NCBI GenBank assembly: GCA_937874515.1
Contig: CALNBV010000178.1
Coordinates: forward strand, 1-6,382
Origin: an uncultured Paenibacillaceae bacterium
GTDB taxonomy: Bacteria; Bacillota; Bacilli; Aneurinibacillales; Aneurinibacillaceae
Reading direction: 5' to 3'
Length of the DNA stretch: 6,382 bases
Position numbers and translations under genes: made by a program. The notes under the pieces are model-generated. The model did no database searches and was not told the DNA's origin. It saw nothing but the letters and a program-made list of their open reading frames with translations. Of this stretch, positions 1 through 5,146 are shown piece after piece; within the stretch, counting starts at the first letter, position 1; each line of letters begins with the position of its first letter.

Positions 1-2
1 AT

Positions 3-359
3 TTAGGCCCTTAGTAATCCACGGAAACCCCTGGCAGCATAGTAGGATTCTGCTCCATTGTGGTACACAAAGACCGTGTCATAGCGATAATCACAAAAGA
101 TGGCCCCACCGAGTTTTCTAATAGCAGGGGGTGTCTTCACCCAGCTTGATGTTTTAGTATCGAAATTTCCTAGCCTCTGCAGCTCCCGGTATTGTTCTTC
201 TGTTAAAATTTCAATACCCATTTCTGCAGACATATCAATAGCGTTGTTTTGTGGTTTGTGTTCTTTCCTTGACTCCAGCGCTTCACGGTCGTAACAAATA
301 CTTCTGCGGCCTTTAGGACTTTCTTTTGAACAATCATAAAAAATGTGGCTCTTCGCCAC
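3..359 (-). pseudogene. DUF4256-family protein, N-terminally truncated by an insertion sequence
   Basis: The 118 codons read from a GTG at 359 match, from memory of the family, the C-terminal two thirds of DUF4256 proteins: IFYDCSKESPKGRRS, CYDREALESRK, AIDMSAEMGIEILTEEQYRELQ, then FCDYRYDTVFVYHNGAESYYAARGFRG up to a normal stop. The family is usually about 185 residues and its function is unknown. Homology begins at HIFYD, where intact members usually have Y-I-F-Y-D. The preceding bases belong to the insertion-sequence end (GGCTCTTCG on the plus strand at 347-355), so the first four codons and the GTG come from the element. An in-frame stop lies at 378-380 and no Shine-Dalgarno sequence precedes the GTG. 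About 70 N-terminal residues are missing and do not reappear beyond the element. The fragment is therefore almost certainly a non-functional remnant, although the reading frame is otherwise undamaged, which suggests a recent event. Confidence 0.82.
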
Positions 360-369
360 TAGCAGTGAT
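347..369 (+). repeat. Left terminal inverted repeat of the ISL3 element (candidate)
   Basis: GGCTCTTCGCCACTAGCAG starts here, at the exact point where the DUF4256 reading frame loses family similarity. ISL3-family ends commonly begin with GGCTCTTC (family knowledge from memory). The inner limit of the repeat cannot be fixed because its partner is diverged. Confidence 0.6.
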
Positions 370-416
370 TTAATAACTTAAAAGCTCTATTAACTTCCAG
401 TGAATCTTTGAAAACC

Positions 417-470
417 GGACAAGGGAATCAAGTTCAATCAGCTCACAAATCCGTTCTCCATCCGTTCAAT
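417..470 (+). repeat. Subterminal repeat copy 1 inside the insertion sequence
   Basis: This copy starts with GGACAAGGGAATCAAGTTC and ends with CCGTTCAAT. Copy 2 lies 90 bp downstream with one mismatch in the first 19 bases. The two copies diverge in the middle and re-align, with a 1-nt shift, at CTCCA and CCGTTCA. The repeat lies in the non-coding stretch between the left end and the transposase stop, so transposase binding or a folded transcript are possible roles (inference). Confidence 0.75.
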
Positions 471-506
471 GTATACAGTATTTCATACCTGGTTAGACTG
501 TTGAAT

Positions 507-560
507 GGACAAGGGAATCGAGTTCGGTCAGTGAGCAAAACGTGGCTCCACACCGTTCAC
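507..560 (+). repeat. Subterminal repeat copy 2 inside the insertion sequence
   Basis: This copy starts with GGACAAGGGAATCGAGTTC and ends with CCGTTCAC. In its centre it has GTGAGC (531-536) exactly where copy 1 has GCTCAC (441-446), which is its reverse complement, so the two copies can pair there. A second possible pairing joins CCGTTCAA (462-469) to TTGAATGG (501-508), with one G-T wobble. It ends 31 bases from the transposase stop codon. Confidence 0.75.
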
Positions 561-591
561 GATTCTTTTTTATGTTTATAAAAGCATTAAT

Positions 592-1839
592 TTAGGACCG
601 TAAGGTCCATTTGGGTGTAGGATAATTAAACTTTAATTTTCCTCCGATGAGATAAATCATGGCAATTAAGTTATCCACTGACCGATACCCACGTGCCTTG
701 CGTTTCGCTGCTTGAATGAGACTGTTGACTCCTTCCAAGAGGCCATTATTAAGCTGCGAGGTAAACCACTGTACGATTCCCTTATAGTGTTTTTGAATCA
801 TCTGGGCTACTTCTACCATAGGCTCTAAACGGCAACGAAGTCCCCATTGAATCCAATCCTGTAAAACCATTGGTGCAATTGAAGCCGGATAACGAAATAC
901 TTCTTGAAGGCACACTTTCATACGGTAAGCCTTGGCTGTCTGTAGTTCACAATCTTTTAGCTTATCTAATGATTTCTTTTGCTCCTCGTTGAGATTGATT
1001 TCATTCTTTAGCCAGATATACCGTGTATGCTTCAAATCAGCACATGTTTTTTGTTCTTTTCTTCTCACTTCATCAACGGCTTCATTGATATTTTTGATGA
1101 CATGGAATTTGTCAAACGTAATAGCTGCGTGAGGAAAGTTATCCTCAAATCCCTTGATAAAAGCAGGAGACATATCAATGCAAACTTCTTTAATATTATC
1201 AGCATGGCCACCATGTGTTTCTAAATGCTCTTTACAAACCTTAACGGTTTCAGCATTTTTTCCTTTAGTAGCACAAATCACAACCTTTTGATCTGCATCC
1301 ATAAAGATGGTGACATAATTATGCCCTTTTTTGGATGAAGTCTCGTCAGTTCCGATTTTCGTTACATGGGAAAGATCTTGTACTTCAATAGCTTGTTCCA
1401 CATAATAATGCAAAATTCTCCATAAACGAGTATCATGTTCTCCAATAAATCGAGCAATCGCATTCATAGGCATATCTTTAGCCATGGTCATGATTAATGC
1501 ATCAAAATACAGCGTGAAATTATGACGTTGCTTAATCGCCCATGGAACATTTACTCGTTTGATTGTATTACAATGATTACACTTTGTTCGAGGGAGTTCG
1601 GCATGAATATAGCAAGGATATTCCAAGAAATTCAAGTGTCTCCATGTTCTGTTTTCGTCTGCGGTATCATAAACTGGCTGATTTTCGGTTCCACAACCTG
1701 AGCATGCAAACAAACCTCGTTTACGAAACTTTACGAAAACGTCTAGTTGTTGTAACTCATCGTTAAATTTACATTGATCAATATACCATGGTTCAGGAAT
1801 ATGAAATGCTTTTTCTAGTTCTTCAATCTCTATAAACAT
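592..1839 (-). CDS. ISL3-family transposase
   Basis: This is a 415-residue DDE transposase that cuts and joins the ends of its own element. In order, it shows an N-terminal zinc-binding region with two cysteine pairs (C46-x2-C49 and C87-x2-C90, as in the zf-ISL3 domain), a helix-turn-helix-like stretch around residues 115-143 (MPMNAIARFIGEHDTRLW), and a catalytic domain. The likely catalytic triad is D165 in GTDETS, D222 in CIDMSP and E369 in GLLEGVNS, followed by the family-typical AAKRKARGYRS. Length is normal and no frameshift is seen, so the enzyme may be active. The ATG at 1839 is preceded by AGGAGG at a 9-nt spacing. The leader contains alternative hairpins abutting this ribosome binding site, which may limit translation. 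The last codons (WTLRS) are encoded by a small GGACC/GGTCC inverted repeat at 595-608. Confidence 0.95.
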   Translation of the reverse strand: MFIEIEELEKAFHIPEPWYIDQCKFNDELQQLDVFVKFRKRGLFACSGCGTENQPVYDTADENRTWRHLNFLEYPCYIHAELPRTKCNHCNTIKRVNVPWAIKQRHNFTLYFDALIMTMAKDMPMNAIARFIGEHDTRLWRILHYYVEQAIEVQDLSHVTKIGTDETSSKKGHNYVTIFMDADQKVVICATKGKNAETVKVCKEHLETHGGHADNIKEVCIDMSPAFIKGFEDNFPHAAITFDKFHVIKNINEAVDEVRRKEQKTCADLKHTRYIWLKNEINLNEEQKKSLDKLKDCELQTAKAYRMKVCLQEVFRYPASIAPMVLQDWIQWGLRCRLEPMVEVAQMIQKHYKGIVQWFTSQLNNGLLEGVNSLIQAAKRKARGYRSVDNLIAMIYLIGGKLKFNYPTPKWTLRS

Positions 1840-1848
1840 ATGAAAATA

Positions 1849-1854
1849 CCTCCT
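1849..1854 (-). promoter_or_regulatory. Transposase ribosome binding site next to a hairpin
   Basis: AGGAGG on the minus strand lies 9 nt before the ATG at 1839. Its first base (1854) is also the last base of the downstream arm of the 1854-1882 inverted repeat, so folding of the leader could restrict ribosome access. Confidence 0.8.
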
Positions 1855-1887
1855 AATACTGGTCTATTATTTTCCAGTATTAACTGG
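1854..1887 (-). promoter_or_regulatory. Alternative leader hairpins before the transposase gene
   Basis: In transcript order the leader holds CCAGT (1887-1883), ACTGG (1878-1874) and CCAGT (1862-1858). The middle arm can pair with the first (4-nt loop, 5 bp) or with the last. The second option is a perfect 9-bp stem of TAATACTGG and CCAGTATTA with an 11-nt loop, ending at the ribosome binding site. The two pairings exclude each other. Known insertion sequences such as IS10 and IS50 use leader structures to block transposase translation from read-through transcripts; a similar role here is inference. Confidence 0.55.
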
Positions 1888-1892
1888 TGCTT

Positions 1893-1915
1893 TTCATTCT
1901 AATCAGCGAAGAAGC
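1893..1915 (-). repeat. Right terminal inverted repeat of the ISL3 element (candidate)
   Basis: Read inward on the minus strand, the sequence begins GCTTCTTCGCTGATTAG. The first nine bases match the left end at seven positions; beyond that, identity is scattered. It lies about 75 bp upstream of the transposase start, a plausible place for the end. No matching target duplication supports it. Confidence 0.4.
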
Positions 1916-2008
1916 AATTTAACGGATATAACAACAAGAAGTTACAACTAATTATCTATCCAAAAATAATTCACAATTCCTTCCCTGTTTTTAATCATGG
2001 ATTTACAT

Positions 2009-2014
2009 GATAAT
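2009..2014 (+). promoter_or_regulatory. Weak candidate -10 box for the two plus-strand genes
   Basis: GATAAT matches the sigma-A -10 consensus at five of six positions and would place the start of transcription near 2021, just ahead of the ribosome binding site at 2034-2040. The -35 at the right distance (CTGTTT, 1985-1990, 18-nt spacer) is poor. The rest of 1916-2033 shows no other clear signal. Confidence 0.28.
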
Positions 2015-2033
2015 TAAAGTAAGCGATTACAAT

Positions 2034-2040
2034 GAAGGAG
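2034..2040 (+). promoter_or_regulatory. Ribosome binding site that fixes the start at 2049
   Basis: GAAGGAG is followed by an 8-nt spacer and ATG at 2049. The frame is open further upstream to an ATG at 2007, but that one has no Shine-Dalgarno sequence and would put 14 charged and polar residues before the membrane segment. Confidence 0.75.
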
Positions 2041-2048
2041 AAGTGGAA

Positions 2049-2519
2049 ATGAAAAAACCTTACCTCATCCTGTTGTCCATTATAATTTTAGGTGCGATTT
2101 CTATCTTAACTTATTTCATCGTAAGCAATAGAACCAATCTAGAATTTGAGAAAGTAGAATTGGATCAATTAAATCCCACAATCCAAACCTGGATTAATAA
2201 ATCATGTCGGGATAAAACAGGGATTCATCTTTATGAAATAAATAAAGAAAATGGTTATGAAGCAATCCTATATTTTAATAAGTACAAAGATGTATATCTG
2301 TATATTGCTCAAGAAATCGATGTTATCTATAAGGAGGATAAGCTTACGGTTTCTATAAGTGATTTGCCGGCAACTCATGATTCCGATGTAAAAAATGATT
2401 TTTGTCTTTATATTACAATGAAGAAGAATCCCAAAAGTATTGAGTTGTTGTTAAATGATGAACAAATCAAACCCCAGAATTCTACATCGGGAAAAATTGA
2501 AGGGGTTATTGTGGAATAA
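2049..2519 (+). CDS. Small membrane-anchored protein of unknown function
   Basis: This is a 156-residue protein that I do not recognise. It opens with MKKPY and one hydrophobic segment (about residues 5-25, LILLSIIILGAISIL...). No lipobox cysteine follows and no clear signal-peptidase site is seen, so it is probably an N-terminally anchored protein with its soluble part outside the membrane. The remainder alternates beta-prone stretches (ILYFNKYKDVYLYIAQEIDVIY, KLTVSISDL, FCLYITM) with polar turns, suggesting a small mostly beta domain. It has just two cysteines, C53 and C119, both in the outer part, so a disulfide is possible. The tail (residues 140-156) is polar. It lies 49 nt upstream of the CBS-domain gene with no terminator between them, so the two may be co-transcribed. 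The first native base after the proposed insertion-sequence end is only about 130 bp upstream, so its original promoter region may have been changed. Confidence 0.75.
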   Translation: MKKPYLILLSIIILGAISILTYFIVSNRTNLEFEKVELDQLNPTIQTWINKSCRDKTGIHLYEINKENGYEAILYFNKYKDVYLYIAQEIDVIYKEDKLTVSISDLPATHDSDVKNDFCLYITMKKNPKSIELLLNDEQIKPQNSTSGKIEGVIVE

Positions 2520-2554
2520 TATAATAATAGTAGATGGAAGTTAATCAAAGAATA

Positions 2555-2560
2555 CAGGAG
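2555..2560 (+). promoter_or_regulatory. Ribosome binding site that fixes the start at 2569
   Basis: CAGGAG lies 8 nt before the ATG at 2569 but only 2 nt before the in-frame TTG at 2563. Only the ATG has workable spacing. Confidence 0.75.
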
Positions 2561-2568
2561 AATTGGAT

Positions 2569-3261
2569 ATGACTAACTCTGAGGAATTTATCGTTCTTTT
2601 CAATCGTATAGATAACTTTTTAAAGAATCTTCAAAGTAAAGAAAATCATGAATCCTTTTCTAAAATGGTTAAAAGAGCAGCTAAGTCAAACGCGATTATT
2701 CGGCAATATAAAGATGATTTAATTGAATTTGCTGAATTACGAAATGCAATAGTGCATGATCATCGGAATCCTCCTGCTATTGCCGAGATTCATGAATATA
2801 TCGTTAAAGAGATAAGGGTCATTGAAGAAAAGTTAACAAAACCAAAAATGGTGATTCCTGATTTTCAAAGAGAGGTAAAAACATTTCAAGTGAATGATTC
2901 ATTATCTGATCTGCTCGTTGTCATTCGTGATAAACATTACTCTCAGTTTCCCGTGTATGATGGAGGGGAATTCAAAGGTCTTATCACAGAAAATGGAATT
3001 GCAAATTGGCTGGCAAAAAATATGATTGAAAGTCAAAATTCATTAAAAGAGACCTGTTTAACAGAAGTTTTAAATGATGAAGAAGAAACTCACACGTATA
3101 AATTCATTAATAGAAATACATCGGTGTATGAAGCAGAAGAAATCTTTAAACAACGTCTAAACGAAGGAATCAAATTAGCTGCACTTTTAATTACCCACAG
3201 TGGTAAAAGGAATGAATCTCTATTAGGCATGATTACCCCATGGGATTTAATAAATATTTAA
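2569..3261 (+). CDS. CBS-pair protein with an N-terminal HEPN-like helical domain
   Basis: This is a 230-residue, probably cytoplasmic protein. Residues 1-90 look all-helical and contain LRNAIVHD, with R58-N59-x3-H63. This fits the R-(N/D/H)-x-H motif of HEPN domains, which in many toxin and defence ribonucleases forms the active site and in others is only structural. Residues about 93-150 form a first CBS motif (FQVNDSLSDLLVVIRDKHYSQFPVYDGGEFKGLITENGIANWL). Residues about 165-229 form a second (FINRNTSVYEAEEIF..., LAALLITHSG..., LLGMITPWDLINI). Together they make one Bateman module, which in known proteins often binds adenine nucleotides or cyclic dinucleotides. The likely reading is a nucleotide-sensing regulator controlling or controlled by the helical domain. 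The specific target is unknown. No antitoxin-like partner is evident; the upstream neighbour is a membrane protein. Proteins of this layout are usually annotated only as CBS domain-containing. The gene ends just before a strong terminator. Confidence 0.85.
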   Translation: MTNSEEFIVLFNRIDNFLKNLQSKENHESFSKMVKRAAKSNAIIRQYKDDLIEFAELRNAIVHDHRNPPAIAEIHEYIVKEIRVIEEKLTKPKMVIPDFQREVKTFQVNDSLSDLLVVIRDKHYSQFPVYDGGEFKGLITENGIANWLAKNMIESQNSLKETCLTEVLNDEEETHTYKFINRNTSVYEAEEIFKQRLNEGIKLAALLITHSGKRNESLLGMITPWDLINI

Positions 3262-3264
3262 AAG

Positions 3265-3303
3265 AAAAAAACAGGCTCTCATATTGAGGAGCCTGTTTTT
3301 TTT
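3265..3303. terminator. Bidirectional intrinsic terminator between convergent units
   Basis: The stem is ACAGGCTC pairing with GAGCCTGT, extended by A/T pairs (3265-3278 with 3289-3302), with a 10-nt loop. The plus strand has a T run (3296-3303) after the stem. The minus strand has TTTTTTTCTTTT after it. It therefore serves both the CBS gene (plus) and the ABC transporter operon (minus). The permease stop codon (TGA, 3281-3279) sits in the loop, so the last permease residues (KKTGSSI) are encoded by the stem. Confidence 0.9.
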
Positions 3304-4055
3304 AAGTTTGTCCAAAAAAGAACACGTTTTTTAATTTTCTCGTAAATAACCATGATTAATAAAATAACGATACTATTAAAAATTAATCCTGCTAATACAA
3401 AATCATATTGGGTAAAATCTGTATAATATTGTACGAAATGTCCCATTCCTGAATTAGCCCCAAACATTTCAGCCATCATTAATACGATAAACGATAATCC
3501 AAGGGACATCCCTGTACCACTTAAAATTAAGGGGGAACTTGCAGGGAGAACCATTTTTAAAATGAGATCCTTCCCTTTTAGACGAAGGGTTTTTGCATTA
3601 TCCCAATAATGTTGGTCTATTAACAATACACCTTCAATAGTTCCTAAAAAGATTGGCCAAAAGGTGGCAATAAATAAAATGAAAATTGAAGCTAATTCAA
3701 AAGTTGGCAACAAGGCTATTGCATAAGGTATAAACAGGGTTGGGGGAAGAGGGCTAAATGTTTGGAAGAAGGGTGAAAGAATCTCCCGTATTCTTTGATT
3801 CATTCCAAAGTATAACCCTCCACCAATTCCTAGTATTAAGGATAGTGCAAAAGCGGGGATGAGCAATCCCATTGAACTGAGAAATCCTTGGAATAATTCT
3901 GTTATAGCTTCAATAAATGCTAAAGCGACAATTTCTGGCGAAGGGAAAATAATAGGATTTAAGAGCTCTGTGAAATTTGTAATGAACACCCAGAGAGCGA
4001 GAAGGCCTATCGCAATTAAAGTCGTATAAATATATAATTGAAGGAACTTTTTCAT
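3279..4055 (-). CDS. ABC transporter permease, nitrate/sulfonate/taurine type (SsuC/TauC-like)
   Basis: This 258-residue inner-membrane subunit forms the channel, presumably as a homodimer, and takes substrate from the lipoprotein encoded just upstream. About six hydrophobic segments can be seen (near 8-27, 62-83, 100-117, 121-140, 180-198 and 216-238). The cytoplasmic EAA-type coupling loop lies at about 150-182 (DNAKTLRLKGKDLILKMVLP...), with the conserved glycine G161 and the VLP at 169-171. The EA of the usual EAA is replaced by DNA, a modest deviation. Length fits the family (about 250-270). The ATG at 4055 has AAGGAGG 5 nt ahead and starts 14 nt after the binding-protein stop. As the last gene of the operon it runs into the bidirectional terminator. 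Family assignment is firm; substrate is not shown by the sequence. Confidence 0.93.
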   Translation of the reverse strand: MKKFLQLYIYTTLIAIGLLALWVFITNFTELLNPIIFPSPEIVALAFIEAITELFQGFLSSMGLLIPAFALSLILGIGGGLYFGMNQRIREILSPFFQTFSPLPPTLFIPYAIALLPTFELASIFILFIATFWPIFLGTIEGVLLIDQHYWDNAKTLRLKGKDLILKMVLPASSPLILSGTGMSLGLSFIVLMMAEMFGANSGMGHFVQYYTDFTQYDFVLAGLIFNSIVILLIMVIYEKIKKRVLFWTNLKKTGSSI

Positions 4056-4069
4056 GAAGACCTCCTTGA

Positions 4070-5131
4070 CTATGTGTTTTGTTTTTTATAATTCTCTAAT
4101 TGTTTTTTATAATAATCATCATTTGGATGTTCTTTAATCAATTCATTTAAGGCTTGTTCATAGAAGGAAAGGTTAAAGTGTTTATTAATGTCTATTTTTT
4201 CGCCATTTTTAACATAACCCAGGTTTTTCATTTGCTCCCACATTTTAACCACTTCTTTCTTGTTAGGATCAGCGGTGTTATGTAAATGTGGTTCATTTAC
4301 TATTTCGTTGACGGTTTTATCATCTAATTTAAAATGAACTTTTGTTGCTTTTAATGCTTTTTCAGGACTTTCTAACTTTATCCGTTCAGCCTGAATGAGG
4401 CCTTTAAGGAATTTTTTATAAGCAACTGCTTGTTCTTCTGTGGAAGCGCCCCTTACCGTAACACGGCAGCAAACATGTTTCGGATTAATATCATTACTCC
4501 AAAGAACAGGGGTTAATCCGATTTTTTCTGCCTTTGACAAATGGCCAGTACCTGATACTCCCACATCAACTTTTCCAGATGCCACTGCTTCAAGAACAGC
4601 AGTCACACTTTTAAAGTCGATAAAGGTGACATCTTTTTCAATATTAATTCCTGATTCTTGAAGTGCTGCTTTAAAGACGATATCAGGGGTACCGAGACGT
4701 ACAGTTCCAATCTTTTTTCCTTTATAATCTTGTAATGATTTATATTTACTTTTATTCCCTTCTTTTACAACAATAGGATGACCGCCTTCCATATGCCCCC
4801 CGATAATATCAAAATCTGACCCCTGGGAAATAAATGCGAGAGGACCAGAAGTGCCAAAGGTTAAGCCAATATCAATTTTCTTCGATTGCAGTGCATTTAA
4901 GCCATCGGTTGAGGCTGAAAAAGGAATCAGTTCTACTTTTAAATGTTCTTTTTCAAAAAATCCTTCATCCACGGCAATATCTGCCAGGGGGGCACCATTG
5001 GCCTGAAGATATCCTACTTTTAGTTTATATGTTTTTTCGTCACTATTTGGTGTGCCTGTTGTTACATTGCATGCTGAAAGCAATAATATGGCTGCTATTC
5101 CAATCCCTATTATCCAGTTTTTATGTTTCAT
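4070..5131 (-). CDS. ABC transporter substrate-binding lipoprotein (SsuA/NMT1-like)
   Basis: This 353-residue extracytoplasmic protein captures the substrate and delivers it to the permease. Residues 1-20 form a lipoprotein signal peptide with lipobox LSAC; C21 should be lipidated and anchored outside the membrane. The mature part is a two-lobe periplasmic-binding fold of the NMT1/SsuA class: KLKVGYLQANGAPLADIAVDEGFFEKE at 36-62, LQSKKIDIGL at 81-90, DYKGKKIGTVRLGTPD at 135-150, and LEAVASGKVDVGVSG at 180-194. A vicinal cysteine pair (C221-C222 in KHVCCRV) stands at the point where the chain should approach the second lobe and may touch substrate, bind a metal or form a disulfide (inference). 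The C-terminal 50 residues are very polar (YEQALNELIKEHPNDDYYKKQLENYKKQNT). GGAGG lies 7 nt before the ATG and 15 nt separate it from the ATPase stop. Possible ligands are sulfonates or other small organic acids. Confidence 0.92.
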   Translation of the reverse strand: MKHKNWIIGIGIAAILLLSACNVTTGTPNSDEKTYKLKVGYLQANGAPLADIAVDEGFFEKEHLKVELIPFSASTDGLNALQSKKIDIGLTFGTSGPLAFISQGSDFDIIGGHMEGGHPIVVKEGNKSKYKSLQDYKGKKIGTVRLGTPDIVFKAALQESGINIEKDVTFIDFKSVTAVLEAVASGKVDVGVSGTGHLSKAEKIGLTPVLWSNDINPKHVCCRVTVRGASTEEQAVAYKKFLKGLIQAERIKLESPEKALKATKVHFKLDDKTVNEIVNEPHLHNTADPNKKEVVKMWEQMKNLGYVKNGEKIDINKHFNLSFYEQALNELIKEHPNDDYYKKQLENYKKQNT

Positions 5132-5146
5132 TTATCTTCCTCCAGA

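Larger units (their letters stand above)
347..1915 (-). mobile_element. ISL3-family insertion sequence (ends tentative)
   Basis: The element carries one ISL3 transposase gene. The left end is placed at 347 because GGCTCTTCG is a start typical of ISL3-family terminal repeats and because DUF4256 homology breaks exactly there. The right end is placed at about 1915, where the minus strand reads GCTTCTTCG inward, matching 7 of the first 9 bases of the left end; similarity beyond that is weak. This gives about 1.57 kb, a normal size for the family. The 8 bases outside the two proposed ends (AAAAATGT at left, AATTTAAC at right) do not match. Either the right end is wrong or one flank has been lost, and the second is independently required because the rest of the DUF4256 gene is absent on the right. 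The left boundary is fairly secure, the right one is not. Confidence 0.6.

Noticed and set aside
417..560. CRISPR array
   Set aside because: Only two diverged ~54-bp copies, not near-identical 28-36 bp repeats, and no cas genes.
595..608. GGACC-GTAA-GGTCC as a transposase terminator
   Set aside because: Only a 5-bp stem, inside the coding sequence and without a following T run on the minus strand.
932..1766. Plus-strand open frames within the transposase gene
   Set aside because: They are antisense to an intact, conserved transposase and show low-complexity composition; no independent support.
1955..1970. Alternative right end of the insertion sequence at about 1962, with AAAAATAA as target duplication of AAAAATGT
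   Set aside because: Inward sequence GGATAGATAATTAG shares little with the left end beyond GG; the 1915 end is better, though still uncertain.
2007..2048. Upstream ATG at 2007 as start of the membrane protein
   Set aside because: It lacks a Shine-Dalgarno sequence and adds 14 polar residues ahead of the membrane segment; the ATG at 2049 has GAAGGAG at ideal spacing.
2563..2568. TTG at 2563 as start of the CBS protein
   Set aside because: Only 2 nt from CAGGAG; the ATG at 2569 has an 8-nt spacing.
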